A DNA stretch of 64,000 nt from Strigamia acuminata (taxonomy: Eukaryota; Arthropoda; Chilopoda; Geophilomorpha; Linotaeniidae), in the NCBI GenBank assembly GCA_949358305.1, contig CASHSZ010000011.1, positions 1 through 64,000 on the forward strand, written 5' to 3'. Made by a program: the position numbers and the translations under genes. Positions 22,601 to 36,451 of this stretch are shown piece after piece. Below the pieces are notes generated by a model that was given only the letters and a program-made list of their open reading frames with translations, had not been told where the DNA came from and ran no database searches. How positions within the stretch are numbered: the first letter of the stretch is position 1; each line of letters starts with the position of its first letter.

Positions 22601-25075
22601 GGAACAAAACGCATCCATCCCGACGAATAGTGACAGTTGGGCTCGTTGAGCGGCGGCAGCGGCGGCGGTAGCCCCGACGACTCGCCCCGAAAATAAGCTC
22701 CCGCACCGGCATTTCTTCGTCCGTCTAAACCTCGCAGCGCGCGTGCGGTCGCGTGCATTCTACTCGTGTCCGGTGTGGCGATCGGTACGGGGTAAAAAAA
22801 AAAATATTACACGCAAAAGGAAAGACGATTAAAATTTTAATTCTCCGGTCGTGGAACCGACTTTGTGGTTTGCGTTTTAACCGTTAATTAGGTTATCTTC
22901 GTCGCACTTTATCGCAATAAAAATTTTATAGGAAACCCGCCGCTCCGCATTTTATTTTCACCTCCCGGGGGTCTTGCGCCGTCGTATTCGATGGCAGTCG
23001 CCTTCGGTGCGTTCAATTGACCCCGTGAGTGCTTTCGGATCGAGACCGATGTGAGAGGTCGACATTCACGCCCCGACGATCGGTGCGGACCACTGGCATT
23101 TTTTCACCCATCCGTTTATCGGTCGTCGGTCCGATGCACGCTCCAGCCAGTGATTTTGTCGACGGGTCTCCGAGAGCGGTCTCGGTCTCAGACTGGCCTT
23201 CGGGCCGGTCAAAATAATAAATAAATAAATAAATAAATAAATGGATCGGAAATAGGTCGCACCCGTCCCGGCGAGAATAAGGGTGGGTGGCGTCGTTGAG
23301 CGACGTCAGCGGCAGCGACGTCAGCGGCAGCGACAGCCCCGACGACTAACTCGCCCCGAAAATAAGGTCCTGCGCCGGCATCCGTTCGTTCGTTCAAACC
23401 TCGCAGCGCTCGTGCGGTCGCGTGCATTCTACTCGTGTCCGACGTGGCGATCGGTACGGAGTAAAAAAAAAAAGATCATCAGAGAAAGGAAGACGATTAA
23501 AATTTTAATTCTCCAGTCGTGGCACCGACTTTGCGGTTTGTGCTTTAACCGTTAATTAGGTTATCTTCGTTGTGGCAGATTCGAATAAAAGTTTTACAAA
23601 ATAATCGTCGTTTTACATTTTTAAATCATTTCCCAGGGACCGTGTACCGTCGCAGTCGATGCGAGTCCCGGTCATCGCATCCGATAGACATTGCGGACGT
23701 TTTTCAGATCGAGACTGGAGTACCTGTTGAGTACCAAATGGCCGGTCGGTCGTTGGTGTGGTTCCGTCTCCTAAAATGTTCGTCGCCATTTTCTGTTGGT
23801 CGAGTCGCCTACCATCCAATGGTCGGTCGGTGGGTCTCGGTCTCAGACTGGCCTTCGGGCCGGTCAAAATAACAAATAAATGAATAAATCGGAAATAGAA
23901 CGTCCCCGTCCCGGCCAGAATAGGGGCAGGTGGTGTCGTTGAGCGGCGTCAGCGGCAGCGACAGCCCGGACGAATCGCCCCGAAAATAAGGTCCTGCGCT
24001 GGCATCCGTTTGTTCGTTCAAACCTCGCAGCGCTCGTGCGGTCGCGTGCATTCTACTCGTGTCCGACGTGGCGATCGGTACGGAGTAAAAAAAAAAAAGA
24101 TCATCAGAGAAAGGAAGACGATTAAAATTTTAATTCTCCGGTCGTGGCACCGACTTTGCGGTTCGTACTTTAACCGTTAATTAGGTTATCTTCGTCGTAA
24201 TTCGTTGGAATAAAAATTTTATAGAAAATGAGCCGTTTCGTATTTTATTTTCATCTTCCGGGGGTCTCGCGCCGTCGTTGTGGACGGGAGTCTTCCCGAA
24301 CACGTTCGATGGGTTTTGCCAACACTTTCAGATCGAACTCGGGACTCGGGCCCGCCGCTCGGTCGAGCGGCGCACAGTACCCGCCGAGCGGCGCGGTATC
24401 CGATATAAAAGGACCCTTGCTTCGCCACGGTCTCAGACTGGCCTTCGGGCCGGTCAAAATAATAAATAAATAAATAAATAAATAAGTCCGAAAATGGAAC
24501 GTATCCGTCCCGACGAATAGATGCGGTTGGGGTCGTTGAGCGACAGCGGCGGCAGCGGCAGCCCCGACGACTCGCCCCGAAAATAAGCTCCCTTACCGGC
24601 ATTCCTTCGACCGTCTAAACCTCGCAGCATGCGTGCGGTCGCGTGCATTCTACTCGTGTCCGATGTGGCGATCGGTACGAGGTAAAAAAAATATCACACG
24701 AAAAAAGAAAGACGATTAAAATTTTAATTCTTCGGTCGTGGGACCGACTTTGCGGTCCGTGCTTTAACCGTTAATTAGGTTATCTTCGTCGTAATTCGTT
24801 GGAATAAAAATTTTATAGAAAATGAGCCGTTTCGTATTTTATTTTCATCTTCCGGGGGTCTCGCGCCGTCGTTGTGGACGGGAGTCTTCCCGAACACGTT
24901 CGATGGGTTTTGCCAACACTTTCAGATCGAACTCGGGACTCGGGCCCGCCGCTCGGTCGAGCGGCGCACAGTACCCGCCGAGCGGCGCGGTATTTGATAC
25001 CCGTCTCTGTAAAAGCAGCCGTGCTTTTTCGGTCTCAGACTGGCCTTCGGGCCGGTCAAAATAATAAATAAATAA
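18648..25075 (+). ncRNA. Array of ten related units, putative structured RNAs
   Basis: Ten head-to-tail units of about 600-700 bp start near 18,648, 19,228, 19,892, 20,492, 21,145, 22,165, 22,826, 23,489, 24,110 and 24,706. Each begins with a conserved front (CGGTCGTGGAACCGACTT, then GTTAATTAGGTTATC). A variable body of about 150-250 bp follows. Each then has a conserved hairpin, GACTGGCC-TTCG-GGCCGGTC, closed by a C(UUCG)G tetraloop, and an AAAATAAATAAA tail. A further conserved GC-rich stretch ends near TTCTACTCGTGTCCG. Hairpins lie at 18,966, 19,557, 20,232, 20,876, 21,487, 22,541, 23,191, 23,846, 24,436 and 25,038. Only wobble changes are seen in the stem. No frame is conserved across units, which argues for RNA or DNA structure rather than protein. 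Several bodies carry extra GC hairpins (CCGCTCGGTCGAGCGG). Transcription is inferred, not shown; a tandem non-coding repeat without function is the alternative. Confidence 0.6.
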
Positions 25076-26305
25076 GTCGAGAATGGGCCACCGCCGGCCG
25101 GTGGGGCCAATCGTCGCGGGTGGGTGGGGCAGGCAGCCAACCGTCCACCGATCGATCGATCGATTGATTGATCGACCGACCAATCAATCGGTTTTCAGAT
25201 TTCGGGTTTTCACGGGTCCCAGGTTTTTCAGGTTTTTCAGATTTTTCAGATTTCAGATTTCAGATTTCAGATTTCAGATTTCACATCGAATAATGTACGG
25301 AGTCTCTTCGGTGCCATTCTCATTTTGACCGTTAAGGACAGACAGACTGCTCCTCGACCAGGACCGACTAATGCGACAACTAGACCCGTCGCCCGTCGCG
25401 CGAGCCCGCCTCATTTTTTTCGCTCGTTTATTCACGCTTAGTTTTAAGAAAAATTTTCAAATTTTACAAATGTACACAAATAAAAAGACCGTTTACTTTT
25501 CGCTCCAATTGTTTATTCTTTATACGCCTTTACAACTCTTACGAGAAGATAAATAGAAAGCGAGAAAATATAATCGATCAACCACGCCGTCGGCGCCTAA
25601 CCCGAACCCGTAGTCCCCGCTTCGTTCTTCTCCTCCCCGTTCACGGGACGGGCCGAACACCGAACACCGAGCGCCGAGCGCTGCGCGGGCACCTGGTGGC
25701 GCAACCGGGCAACATGACGCGGCACGATTCAAAACGCCGATCGTTTATTCGTTTCATTTTATTTTGTTTCGTTTCGTTTCATTTTATTGTTTCACTTTGT
25801 TTTATTTTGTTTCATTTTTTCTTTTTAATTCGCATCGCCGAGCGTCGCGTCGCAGCGCCGTGACATCGAGGTGAACAGCGGATCAAGCTTTTTCCCGCCA
25901 TTGTTGTGCCCTTCTCCTTCTTCGCGACGCACACGCGTACATATATCGGTTCGCTGGACTCCGTAGAGTGGGAAAAACAAACAAACAAACAAACAAAAAA
26001 AAAACGAACAAACGAGTAAGTAAGGCTATCCAATCGCATTATTTCTTAAAAAAAAAACAAACAAACGAGAGAAGAAACGGAACGGGCGAATAAAAACGGC
26101 GTGCCATGCGGGACAGCGTGCGTGAGCACGGAGGAGGGGGGAAACCCCGTCGATATCAAACGACTAGATTCAACGTTGGTTTTGTGGTTACTACTCGCGG
26201 CGCTATTATTTGTCCGTCCGTTCGTCCGTTAATCGGTCTAATGAATTAACCAATTAATTGATTAAACGACCAATTCGTTTATAAGTAGGCGATTGATCGA
26301 CGAAA
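25076..26305. other. Intergenic region
   Basis: It contains CGATCGATCGATTGATTGA at about 25,150, a CAGATTT tandem repeat at 25,225-25,284, A/T simple repeats near 25,750-25,830 and an A/C tract near 25,975-26,065. Short reading frames on the minus strand show no domain and are not called. The next gene starts at 26,306. Confidence 0.4.
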
Positions 26306-27621
26306 ATGGACGACGAGCAACGAGGAGTGGGCGAAGAACGGACGGGAGTGAACCCCGAGGGCGGAGGTGTCACGGAGACCCACGCGGAAACAGGCGCCGA
26401 GGAGGTGGTGCACGTTTTGTCGTCGCCGAACGGAACAGCGGGAACCGAGAGCGCGGACCCGGGCGCCAGCCAGTCGTTTCCGAGCACGTTGTCCGGATTG
26501 GAAGGTGTACGCAAACCCCGTCCAATGTAAGTACCACGGCGCGACCGGGTTCGTGCGGGATACCATTTACATTCGTTTTCGTTTTTCGATAGACGACTCG
26601 ACAGCGACAACGACGACGACAGCGACAATGGCAATGGCAACAACGGCGGTGGCGGCGACAACGGCAACGGCGGCAACGAAGCCAACGACGGCAACAGCGG
26701 CGGTGACGGGGCAACGGGGCGCGAGGTCGAAGCCATGCAAGCCAAGATCAACACCCTGGAAGTTGAACTGGAAGAATTGAGGTCGAACCTCGCCAACCAC
26801 GGCGAAAGACTGGGGGCTCTCGAGGCGATGCTCCCAGTCCCTCCCAGCGGGTCGCAGTCGCAACAAACAGACTTTGGCTCCTACGACTCTGCGAAGGTGA
26901 GCAACGGCGCCCGCCCGTGTCGTCGATTCACTCGTTTTTTCTTCTTCTTCTTCTTCTTCTTCTTCTTCTTCTTCGTTCAGGACAAGCCCGTTCACAGCAG
27001 GGTGGGGATGTGTTGGCTGTGCCGCAGGAAGCGCGCGAACTACGCCTACGACGACGACGACGGCGACGGCGACGACGACGACGGCGATGGGGGCGGATGG
27101 AAACCGGCTGGCCCACTCAAGGACATTGGCGATCACTGGCGGAGTGTGCACACCGTAGCCAGAGACTTTGAGGCGGCCAGGCAATTGCTGCGCGGCCACA
27201 TCGGCACATTCGACGGCTTTTGCCAGGTACGTATGTATGCATGTGTTTCCTCGCGCGGTCTCTCGGTGTCGTCGCTGAACAAATCGTATGTTTTTGTTTT
27301 TTTTGTTTTTTTTACCCGACAGGAACTGTTTTCGACGACGGAGCACGCGTCCGACTGCCCTTTGTGCGACACGCAGCCGGATGACCTGAGGCAACATCTT
27401 TGGACGAAACATAAATTTTACGTACCGATCGCGACGATAAGGTCGAGCATCGACCAAAGGGGATGCGACGAACCGAAACTACCGGCGCCGAAACGCCCGG
27501 CGCCGCAACGTGTCCCGGATCAACCGAAACGACGAAAGGGCGAGGCAGAAAAGAAGGTGAAAGAAAAACGCCTCGGTTTATTCGTTCGTTCATTGATTAT
27601 TTTAATTTTTTATTCACTCAC

Positions 27622-27697
<76 letters not shown>

Positions 27698-29270
27698 ACA
27701 CACACACACAGGTAGTCATCCCAGTAGAACAAAGCAACTTGGACCTGATGAAGGAAGGGTACACGAAGTGGATGTCGAACGTGCGTGACTGACTCGCGTC
27801 GAGGACTCGATCAATCTATCGATCGAATTGACTCGTTCGTTTTCTTTTTCAGGAAGCCATCGACATGGTGCAACAACGCCCGGTGCTGGATCTCCTCTTC
27901 GGAAAGGACAAAGTCAGGGGCTTGTTTTCCATGCCCGCTTCTTTCCCTTCCCCGCGTCCCTCTCCTCTCGCTGGTACCTTTCGCATTGCCCCCGCTGCTG
28001 CAACTGCTCTTCGCATCGCCGAGCAACGCGCCAAATCCGCCGCCGAGCAACGCGCCAAATCCGCCGCCGAGCAACGCGCCAAATCCGCCGCCGAGCAACG
28101 CGCCAAATCCGCCGCCGAGCAACGCGCCAAATCCGCCGCCGAGCAACGCGCCAAATCCGCCGCCGAGCAACGCGCCAAATCCGCCGCCGAGCAACGCGCC
28201 AAATCCGCCGCCGAGCAACGCGCCAAATCCGCCGCCGAGCAACGTGCCAAACCCACCACCGAGCAACGCGCCAAATCTACTGTTGTTGCCGCTAAACACG
28301 CCGGATCCATTAAACGTGCAGACGACAATAGCAACAGCAGCAGCAGCAGCGGCGGCGACGACGACGGCGCCGAGGACAGTGGTGCCGACCTCTTCACCGG
28401 CGCCCGCCCCGATCGTGGTGCCGGTGCCGGTGCCACCAGCAAGTTCCGAGAATACGACGTCGACCTCTCGCGCGATCCCATCACCGTACGCGGCTTCACT
28501 TTCGTGCGTAGTCGGGTACCCGGCATCCCGCTCGTCCGCGACGACGACGATGATGAGGAACGCGCTCGCCGCGAAGTCCGCAAGAAGAACCGCGCGAAGG
28601 TAGAGTGCGAAGGCCAAATGATCCGCGCACAGAGTCGCGAGATACAGCGTCGGCGAGAAAGTGAGTTCGAACTCGAACACGCCGAACACGAGCCCTCGCC
28701 CGGGCACAGTCGCGGCACCGGGTCGCGGTCGCGGTCGCGGTCGCGGTCGCAATCGCGGTCGCAGTCGCAGTCGCGGTCGCAGTCGCAGTCGCGGTCGCGG
28801 TCGCGATCGCAGTCGCGGTCGCGGTCGCAGTCGAAGGAGTCGCGATCGAAGGAGTCGCGATCGAAGGAGTCGCAGTCGCAGTCGTGGTCGCAGTCGCGGT
28901 CATCTTCTTCGCGGCCGTTTTCGCAACCGTTCAAGGTAAGAAACGAAAAATCTCGTCCCGTATTGTCTCGTTTTTCTTTCTTTCTTTCTTTCTTTCTTTC
29001 TCGTATCCGTTCACAAATTCGCTCGTTTCAAATTTCAGACGTCCCTGTATCGCCACGATCGGAGTGGTGCCGCTGGCTCCAAGGCAACCGGTTGCGACAG
29101 TATCTACTGTCTCGGGGTGGCCGACCCGCGGATCAAATGCTCCGAGTGTTTATGCTCGGTGCACGAAGAGTGCGTGGGGCGGCCGTGGACCAAACGACTC
29201 GGCCGAAGCGAAGGTTTTGTCTGCAGCGGTTGTCGCGACGAACCCCTCTGCTCCAAACTGCGGTAGTTTA

Positions 29271-29316
<46 letters not shown>

Positions 29317-29870
29317 CGGTGTTGATCGTTTTTCGTTCGTCGAACTAATCCCGAATTTCTCTCGCAGGTGCTCCGTCTACACGACCAAAGAGGGCCTGGC
29401 CCGCAAAGAGCACGCTTGCTACCGGCACATCGCGAATGTCCTCCGAGGCGAGTCGGCGAGTTGGCGGATGAGCGCGTTTAAAGGGACCACCAGCGCGCGA
29501 GAAGACCTGGTGACGGACCAACACGAGGCGTTGATCAGAGACAAGGCGGTGGTACGGGTTAACGAATCGTTCGCTCGTTCGTTTGTTTGTTCGCTCGTTT
29601 AAATTTCCATTCACGTTTCAGAGTCGATGGCTGGTTCGCAAGATCGAGGGTCTCTACGAAGCGGAGGTCGGTTTGCTTCCACCGAAAGGCATTCCCCGCA
29701 TGCCGCCGGATCGTCTCGCGACGATAGTGCCCAAGGTCCTGGTCCCGGAGTACATGGTCCGGTTGATCGCGGCAACGGAGGATATCGACCGAGACCACGC
29801 GGAGTTTCTATTGGAATACTGTGACCGTCCGCCGTATGCACTCGACGACCGGAGCTTCGAGTCGGTGTGA
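26306..29870 (+). CDS. Nine-exon zinc-finger/PHD protein (937 aa)
   Basis: Exons are 26,306-26,526, 26,593-26,896, 26,981-27,226, 27,323-27,556, 27,712-27,780, 27,853-28,935, 29,039-29,262, 29,368-29,551 and 29,622-29,870. All have GT-AG borders and the phases join without a stop. In order: an acidic start; an N/G/D-rich stretch and a short coiled coil (about 125-160); an atypical zinc finger with C186, C189, H227 and H232; a second with C269, C272, H282 and H287; about eleven copies of an AEQRAKSA repeat (414-500); a long R/S/Q repeat (about 650-719); and a PHD finger of C4HC3 type (C738, C743, C753, C756, H761, C764, C781, C784). PHD fingers read histone tails, so a chromatin-linked role is plausible. 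The paired fingers recur in three other genes of the element. AATAAA follows at 30,336. No single known protein was recognised. Confidence 0.75.
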
Positions 29871-29875
29871 GCGAG

Positions 29876-30128
29876 CGAGCGAGCGAGCGAGCGACCGACC
29901 GACTTAGAACGACCGACCGACCGACCGACCAACCGACTTAGAACGAACGACCGACCAACCGACTTAGAACGACCGACCGACCGATTGACCGACCGACCGA
30001 CCGACCGACTTAGAATGACGCGAGCTGGACAGGCAGACAGCGAGCGAGCGAGGTGGACGACCGAACGCGCGAGCGACATCGACGACGTCGTCCGCGACCT
30101 ATTTATTTATTTTTTTTATTTATTTTTT

Positions 30129-30211
<83 letters not shown>

Positions 30212-30240
30212 TTTTTCTCCATTCGTTCATTCATTCGTTC
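29876..30240 (+). repeat. GACC/GAGC and TTTA simple-repeat tracts in the 3' region
   Basis: GAGCGAGC and GACCGACC units run from 29,873 to about 30,010, followed by TTTA repeats at 30,098-30,213. They probably lie in the 3' untranslated region of the zinc-finger/PHD gene, whose AATAAA is at 30,336-30,341. Confidence 0.8.
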
Positions 30241-30449
30241 ACCCATTCATTTATTTATTTGTTTATGTATACATACATACATACATATACACATGTATAT
30301 ATATACATTTTGTTGTTGTGTTATCTGCTCTCTCGAATAAATCAGCGAGTAAACCACACGCCTCGCCTCTCTCTCTCTTCATTTCTTCTCAAAAACGTTC
30401 AAATCAACCTACGAGGTTGAAACAAACAAAAAAGAAAGAAACCCGAAGT

Positions 30450-30540
30450 AAAGTAAAGTAAAGTAAAGTAAAGTAAAGTAAAGTAGAGTAGAGTAGAGTA
30501 GAGTAGAGTAGAGTAGAGTAGAGTAGAGTAGAGTAAAATA
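30450..30540 (+). repeat. AGTAA/AGTAG pentanucleotide repeat
   Basis: About eight AGTAA-type units are followed by about eleven AGTAG-type units, immediately before the first tRNA-like unit. Confidence 0.85.
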
Positions 30541-30810
30541 GAGCACTCGAACCGAAAGCGACGAAATTCCAGACGACCACGAAGACGCTTTATCTTCGGC
30601 CCCGGGTGGCCGAGCGGGCAGGGTGACCTGCCGCACGGAGCTGGTGACCGAAGGTTCGCGTCCCGCTCTCCCCCGACTTTTCGTTGGCAACATTGAATGA
30701 TTGATTTGTATTAGTTGGTTTATTATACTGTGACAAGTTCTTGAAAATACTACTCTTCCGCAAGACTCGCGGGAGGGGGGGTCGAAGGTATCGGCCCTTC
30801 TTTATTTTAT
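30541..30810 (+). repeat. tRNA-like repeat unit A1
   Basis: A tRNA-like head (about 30,595-30,680) has an A box (TGGCCGAGCGGGC) and a slightly degenerate B box (GGTTCGCGTCCC), with a variable-arm-like stretch as in tRNA-Leu/Ser. About 80 bp later a hairpin-like CCGC-loop-GCGGG motif is followed by GTCGAAGGTATCGGCCCTTC and a T-rich tail. It is the first of three direct copies. Confidence 0.65.
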
Positions 30811-30989
30811 TTCATTTTATTTTATTCTATTTTTAATTTTATTTCCACCTACCTATCTACCCGTCTGTTTATTTATTTGTTTATTTATTTGTTTATTTAT
30901 TTATTTATTTATTTATTTCTTTCTTTCTTTCTTTCTTTTTTCTTCCTTTCGTCTCTTTTCCTCTCGTTCGTTCGGCCAAAATGAAACGA

Positions 30990-31275
30990 ATACTCGAATC
31001 GGAAGCGACGAAATTCTAGACGACCACGAGGACGCTTTATCTTCGGCCCCGGGTGGCCGAGCGAGTAGAGTGACCTACCGCACGGAGCTGGTGACCGAGA
31101 GTTCGAGTCCCGCTCTCCCGACTTTCCGTTTCTCCGAAATTATTCGGTAACATCTCTTTCTTTCTTCGTAATTACTCGTTATCGTACTAGTGGTTTATTA
31201 ATACATTCTCATGGGCAATACTCTCCCGCAAGACCCGCGGGAGGGGGGGTCGAAGGTATCGGCCCTTCTTTATTT
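30990..31275 (+). repeat. tRNA-like repeat unit A2
   Basis: The head is at about 31,043-31,125 with B box AGTTCGAGTCCC. The downstream hairpin CTCCCGC-loop-GCGGGAG (about 31,221-31,243) and the GAAGG/CCTTC stem precede a T-rich tail. The front end (ACTCGAATCGGAAGCGACGA) is shared with units A1 and A3. Confidence 0.7.
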
Positions 31276-31407
31276 TATTTCACTTTATTTTCATTATTTT
31301 TTTTTTTCTATTTATTTTTTTTATTTCCACCCATTTATCTATTTATTCATTTATTCATTCGCGTCTCTCTTTCGTTCATTTGGCCAAAGTGAAGTAGAAT
31401 AGAGTAC

Positions 31408-31690
31408 TCGAATTGGGGCCGACACAATTCCAAGCCACTACGAGGGCGGTTTATCTTCGGCCCCGGGTGGCCGAGCGGGTAGGGTGACCTGCCGCACGGA
31501 GACGTGGACCGAAAGTTCGAGTCCCGCTCCCGCCGACTTTTCATTTCACCGATGTTTTCTCAGAAACCCTTCTTCTATGATTGATTTGTTACAAATGAGT
31601 ACTTTACTAACGCATTCTCATGAATACTACTCTCTCGCAAGACCCGCGGGAGGGGGGGTCGAAGGTATCGGCCCTTCTTTATTTTATTCG
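31408..31690 (+). repeat. tRNA-like repeat unit A3
   Basis: The head is at about 31,457-31,540 (A box GTGGCCGAGCGGGTAG, B box AGTTCGAGTCCC). The hairpin region is at 31,629-31,650 and the T-rich tail starts near 31,670. It ends a cluster of three direct copies between the zinc-finger/PHD gene and the transposase. Confidence 0.7.
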
Positions 31691-32137
31691 ACCTCCCTCC
31701 TCTCGTTCTTTTATTTTATTTCATTCCACTTTTTTATTTTATTTATTTTTTTTACTTATTTCTTTCCATTCTTCTCTCTTTTTATTCATTCATTCATTCA
31801 TTCATTCATTCATTCATTCATTTATTTGGTTCGTTTTGTTTTTATAAATACAGTCCGCGTCGTCAGGTGCCGCTCTACAGAGTTTGCGCCGCAGCAAAAC
31901 AACACCCATTCCTACCTTTGACCCCGCTCGACGGCGTCATTCAATCCGCACGCACCATCGTCGAAAAAGAAAGAAAAAGAAACGAGAAACGAGAAATAAA
32001 CCAATAAAGAAAGACGAGCCAGCCGACCGACCAACTTTCCCGGTTCGTGTTTATTAATTTATTAATCAATTAATTGATTAATTGATTGGTTGGCTAAACG
32101 ACCGTTTCGTCCGTTCGTTCGTTCGTTCGTTTAAGCC
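31691..32137. other. Upstream region of the transposase gene
   Basis: It holds T-rich and ATTC repeats (31,780-31,830), a palindromic ATTAATTAATTGATTAATTG tract near 32,060 and GTTC repeats just before the ATG. The stretch GGCTAAACGACCGTTTCG near 32,091 corresponds to the right junction at 54,741, where it reads GTTAAACGAGCGTTTCA. Confidence 0.5.
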
Positions 32138-33737
32138 ATGACGGACGGTTTCCCCAAAACGGACGCGGGCGCGCGCGTGTGGGTCGCCGCGACGACGTCG
32201 TACCGGCAGGACGTCGGTTTCGCCGGCGGGACGCCCGGCTACTGCGGTCGCTGCGTGCCGAGCAGCTCGGAGTTCGATTACTTCGAGGAGCTGTTCGGCG
32301 AGGCGGCCCGTTTCATCGTGACCGCGACGAATCGAGCCATCCGGAGAGAGGCGAGAGAGGAGGAAATGGCGCGAGCGCAGGTGCCGAGAAAAAAACAACG
32401 GTGACGATCCGCGACACTCACTCTCACGCTCGTTTTCGTTTTCGTTTTCGTTCTAGGTGCTCGCCGCGTCGCGGCCACGGCCACGAGGTCCAAAGTCCAG
32501 ACGAACGACGGCGGCGACGACGACGACGACTGCTGCCGGTGGGAGCGTCGTGGCCGTTGCCGGTGGCAGCGGCACCCGACCCGGGGCGCGGTGCGCGGAC
32601 CTGAGGGTGCGCCTCACCGCGGGCGACCGGGGGGCGGCCGACGCGGCCGCTCGACGACAATTAGCCCTTCCTCCCCTTCCTCCTCCTCCTCCTCCTCCTC
32701 CTCCTCCTCCTCCTCTTCCTCGGCAGAGGGCACGTGGGCCGGTTCGACCCCTGGCGCTGGACGAGCTGTACGCGTACCTGGGCATTCTCGTGCTCACCGG
32801 TTACAACCGACAGCCCGAACTGCGCCACTACTGGCAGGGCGACAGGCCCGGCGATCTCGGCGCGCCGGCCGTCCGACGAGCGATGACGCGCCAACGGTTC
32901 GAAGAGGTTTCGCGTTATCTCCACTACAGCACGCAGCCGTCGTACCAGCGGCTGCGCGTTGGCGGGTCGGCGGCCGGCTCCGACGGCGGCAGCACGACGG
33001 GAGAGAGGGCGGCGTTCTTGAAGGAACGCGAACGAGACGACGGCACGACGAAAGTCCGTTTGTTCGCCGATCTGGTGAACAAGCGCTTTCGCGCGTGCCG
33101 CGAGCCCAGCCAAACTCTCTGCGTCGACGAATCGATGATCGCCTACCGGGGTCGATCGGAGATGAAGGTGCGTGCGGGGGTCGCCCTCCGATCTCGTTTT
33201 TCTCTAACGTTCGTTCTTTCTTTCTTTCTTTCTTTCTTTCTTTAACGTTCTTCCCAGGTCCGTCAACCGGCCAAGCCCATCAAATGGGGCTTCGAGTTGT
33301 TCACACTATGCGACGCGGGCACCGCCTACGTGCTGAACGACGAGGCGCACATCGGCAAACGCGCCAAAATGTTCTTCGACCCGGACGAGGAGCCGGAGCC
33401 AGAGTGAGTCACTTCGTCGTCGCTGTTTCTCTCCTTCGTTCTCACAATTCCTTCTTTTTCTTTTCTCTTTTTTTCGTTTCCAGGTACCCGGGCAGCATCA
33501 TCGGACGCATCGTCGTCTACGTCGCCAGGCACTACCTCGGCAAAGGGCACACGATTGCGTGCGACAATCGATTCACGTCCGCCGTGCTGTTCGAGCACCT
33601 CTTTGCCCGCCACAACACAATGGCCGTCGGGACGCTGCGGTCCAACGCGGCCCAAATGCCGCCCGACCTCCCGGACCCCAAGCGGTACCGAGCCAACGCG
33701 AGAGGTAAACCGCCCGCTCGCTCTTCGCATCGTCGGC

Positions 33738-33829
<92 letters not shown>

Positions 33830-34554
33830 CGATTGATTGATTGATTTCACTTCTTTTTTATTCATAGGCGATTTCCTGCATCGTCAGAGTGGCCGACTGT
33901 TGCTTACCTGGTGGAGGGACACGACGACCGTGAGTCTGCTCAGCACGAACGTCGACCCGTTGGCGGCGCCCGGGCACGTCTCCCGTCGCATCGGCGGCAA
34001 CAGGGTGGACGTCCGTTGCCCGGCGCCCGCGCTTTCGTACACGCGCAATTTCCACTGGGTGGACGTGCTGAACAGGCTGGTCTCCTCGTTCCGCATCGGG
34101 CGCCGTTCCCCGTACTGGCACCGGTACTTCTTCTTCCACAAGCTGAACCAAGGTGAGCGGGGCGCCGTTTGCCACCGATTAATCCGTCGCTAATTAATTC
34201 TCGCTTCTCTTCTCTTCTCTTCTTCCAGTGTGCGTCAACGCCCGAATCAATATGCTCGAGGCGACCTCGGGCGCGCGAGGCGGCCGATCGCAGCTGCAGT
34301 TCAGGAGAGCGCTCGCCACCCAACTCGTGTCTCGACGGGAGGGGGCCGTGCCGGGCGCGGCCCCCGCGCCCGGCGGACCCGTCGTCCACCGGCTCGAACA
34401 CACGTCCAAGAGCAAGCGGTGCAAGGTGTGTTACGTGCGCCGCAAGGAACGGCACGAGAGCAGTTGGTGGTGCGTCCCCTGCGAAATCAACCTGTGCCGG
34501 CCGAAACACGGTCGCGATTGTTTTCAGATCCACGTGGCCGGCGCGGACAAGTGA
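32138..34554 (+). CDS. piggyBac-superfamily transposase (643 aa, six exons)
   Basis: Exons are 32,138-32,380, 32,457-33,167, 33,258-33,403, 33,484-33,704, 33,868-34,152 and 34,229-34,554, with GT-AG borders and matching phases. After a variable N-terminus with a long proline run (residues about 165-180), the DDE_Tnp_1_7-type core appears. It includes LDELYAYLGILVLTGYNR, D305 (CVDESMIAYRGR), KPIKWGFELF, D394 (ACDNRFTS), WWRDTTTVSLLSTN and D506 (NFHWVDVL). The acid often seen three residues after the third Asp is Asn509 here. The C-terminus is a cysteine-rich zinc domain (CKVC, WWCVPC, LCRPKHGRDCF) of the kind that binds transposon ends. The family cuts and pastes DNA at TTAA with precise excision. 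Intron number is high for a transposase. No frameshift was seen, so it may be active or recently active. Confidence 0.9.
33736..33848 (+). repeat. GATT microsatellite inside a transposase intron
   Basis: About 27 GATT units fill intron 4 between the donor at 33,705 and the acceptor at 33,867. Confidence 0.9.
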
Positions 34555-34882
34555 CCGCGACGTTTCCACGACCGAGCGCGCGCCGACGCTCGGGCGGCCA
34601 ACCGGCCGGTTAATTTTGTTTTATTTCATTCCTCCATTTGCCAGAACGCGGCGGAGTAGTTTTGTTTGTTTTGCTTATTTATTTATTTATTCATTTATTC
34701 CATTTTTTTTGTAAGTTAATTTTATTATTTATTAACAAAGGCAACAATGACGACGTATTGTCGATGCCGACAAAGAAAAAGAAAAAAAAGAAAACAAACG
34801 AACAAATCAATAAAAACGAACAAAAACAGACAAGTGAAACGAAAACGTGTGAATTAATTAGCTCGATCGGCCAACCAATCAA

Positions 34883-36451
<1,569 letters not shown>

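Noticed and set aside
27849-28934. Minus-strand long frames opposite the PHD gene's exon 6
   Set aside because: They come from the 24-bp and hexamer repeats being open on both strands; the plus-strand frame joins eight other exons in phase.
30595-30680. A functional host tRNA gene
   Set aside because: The acceptor stem pairs only partly, the B box is altered, and the same head recurs with the same downstream repeat; a tRNA-derived unit fits better.
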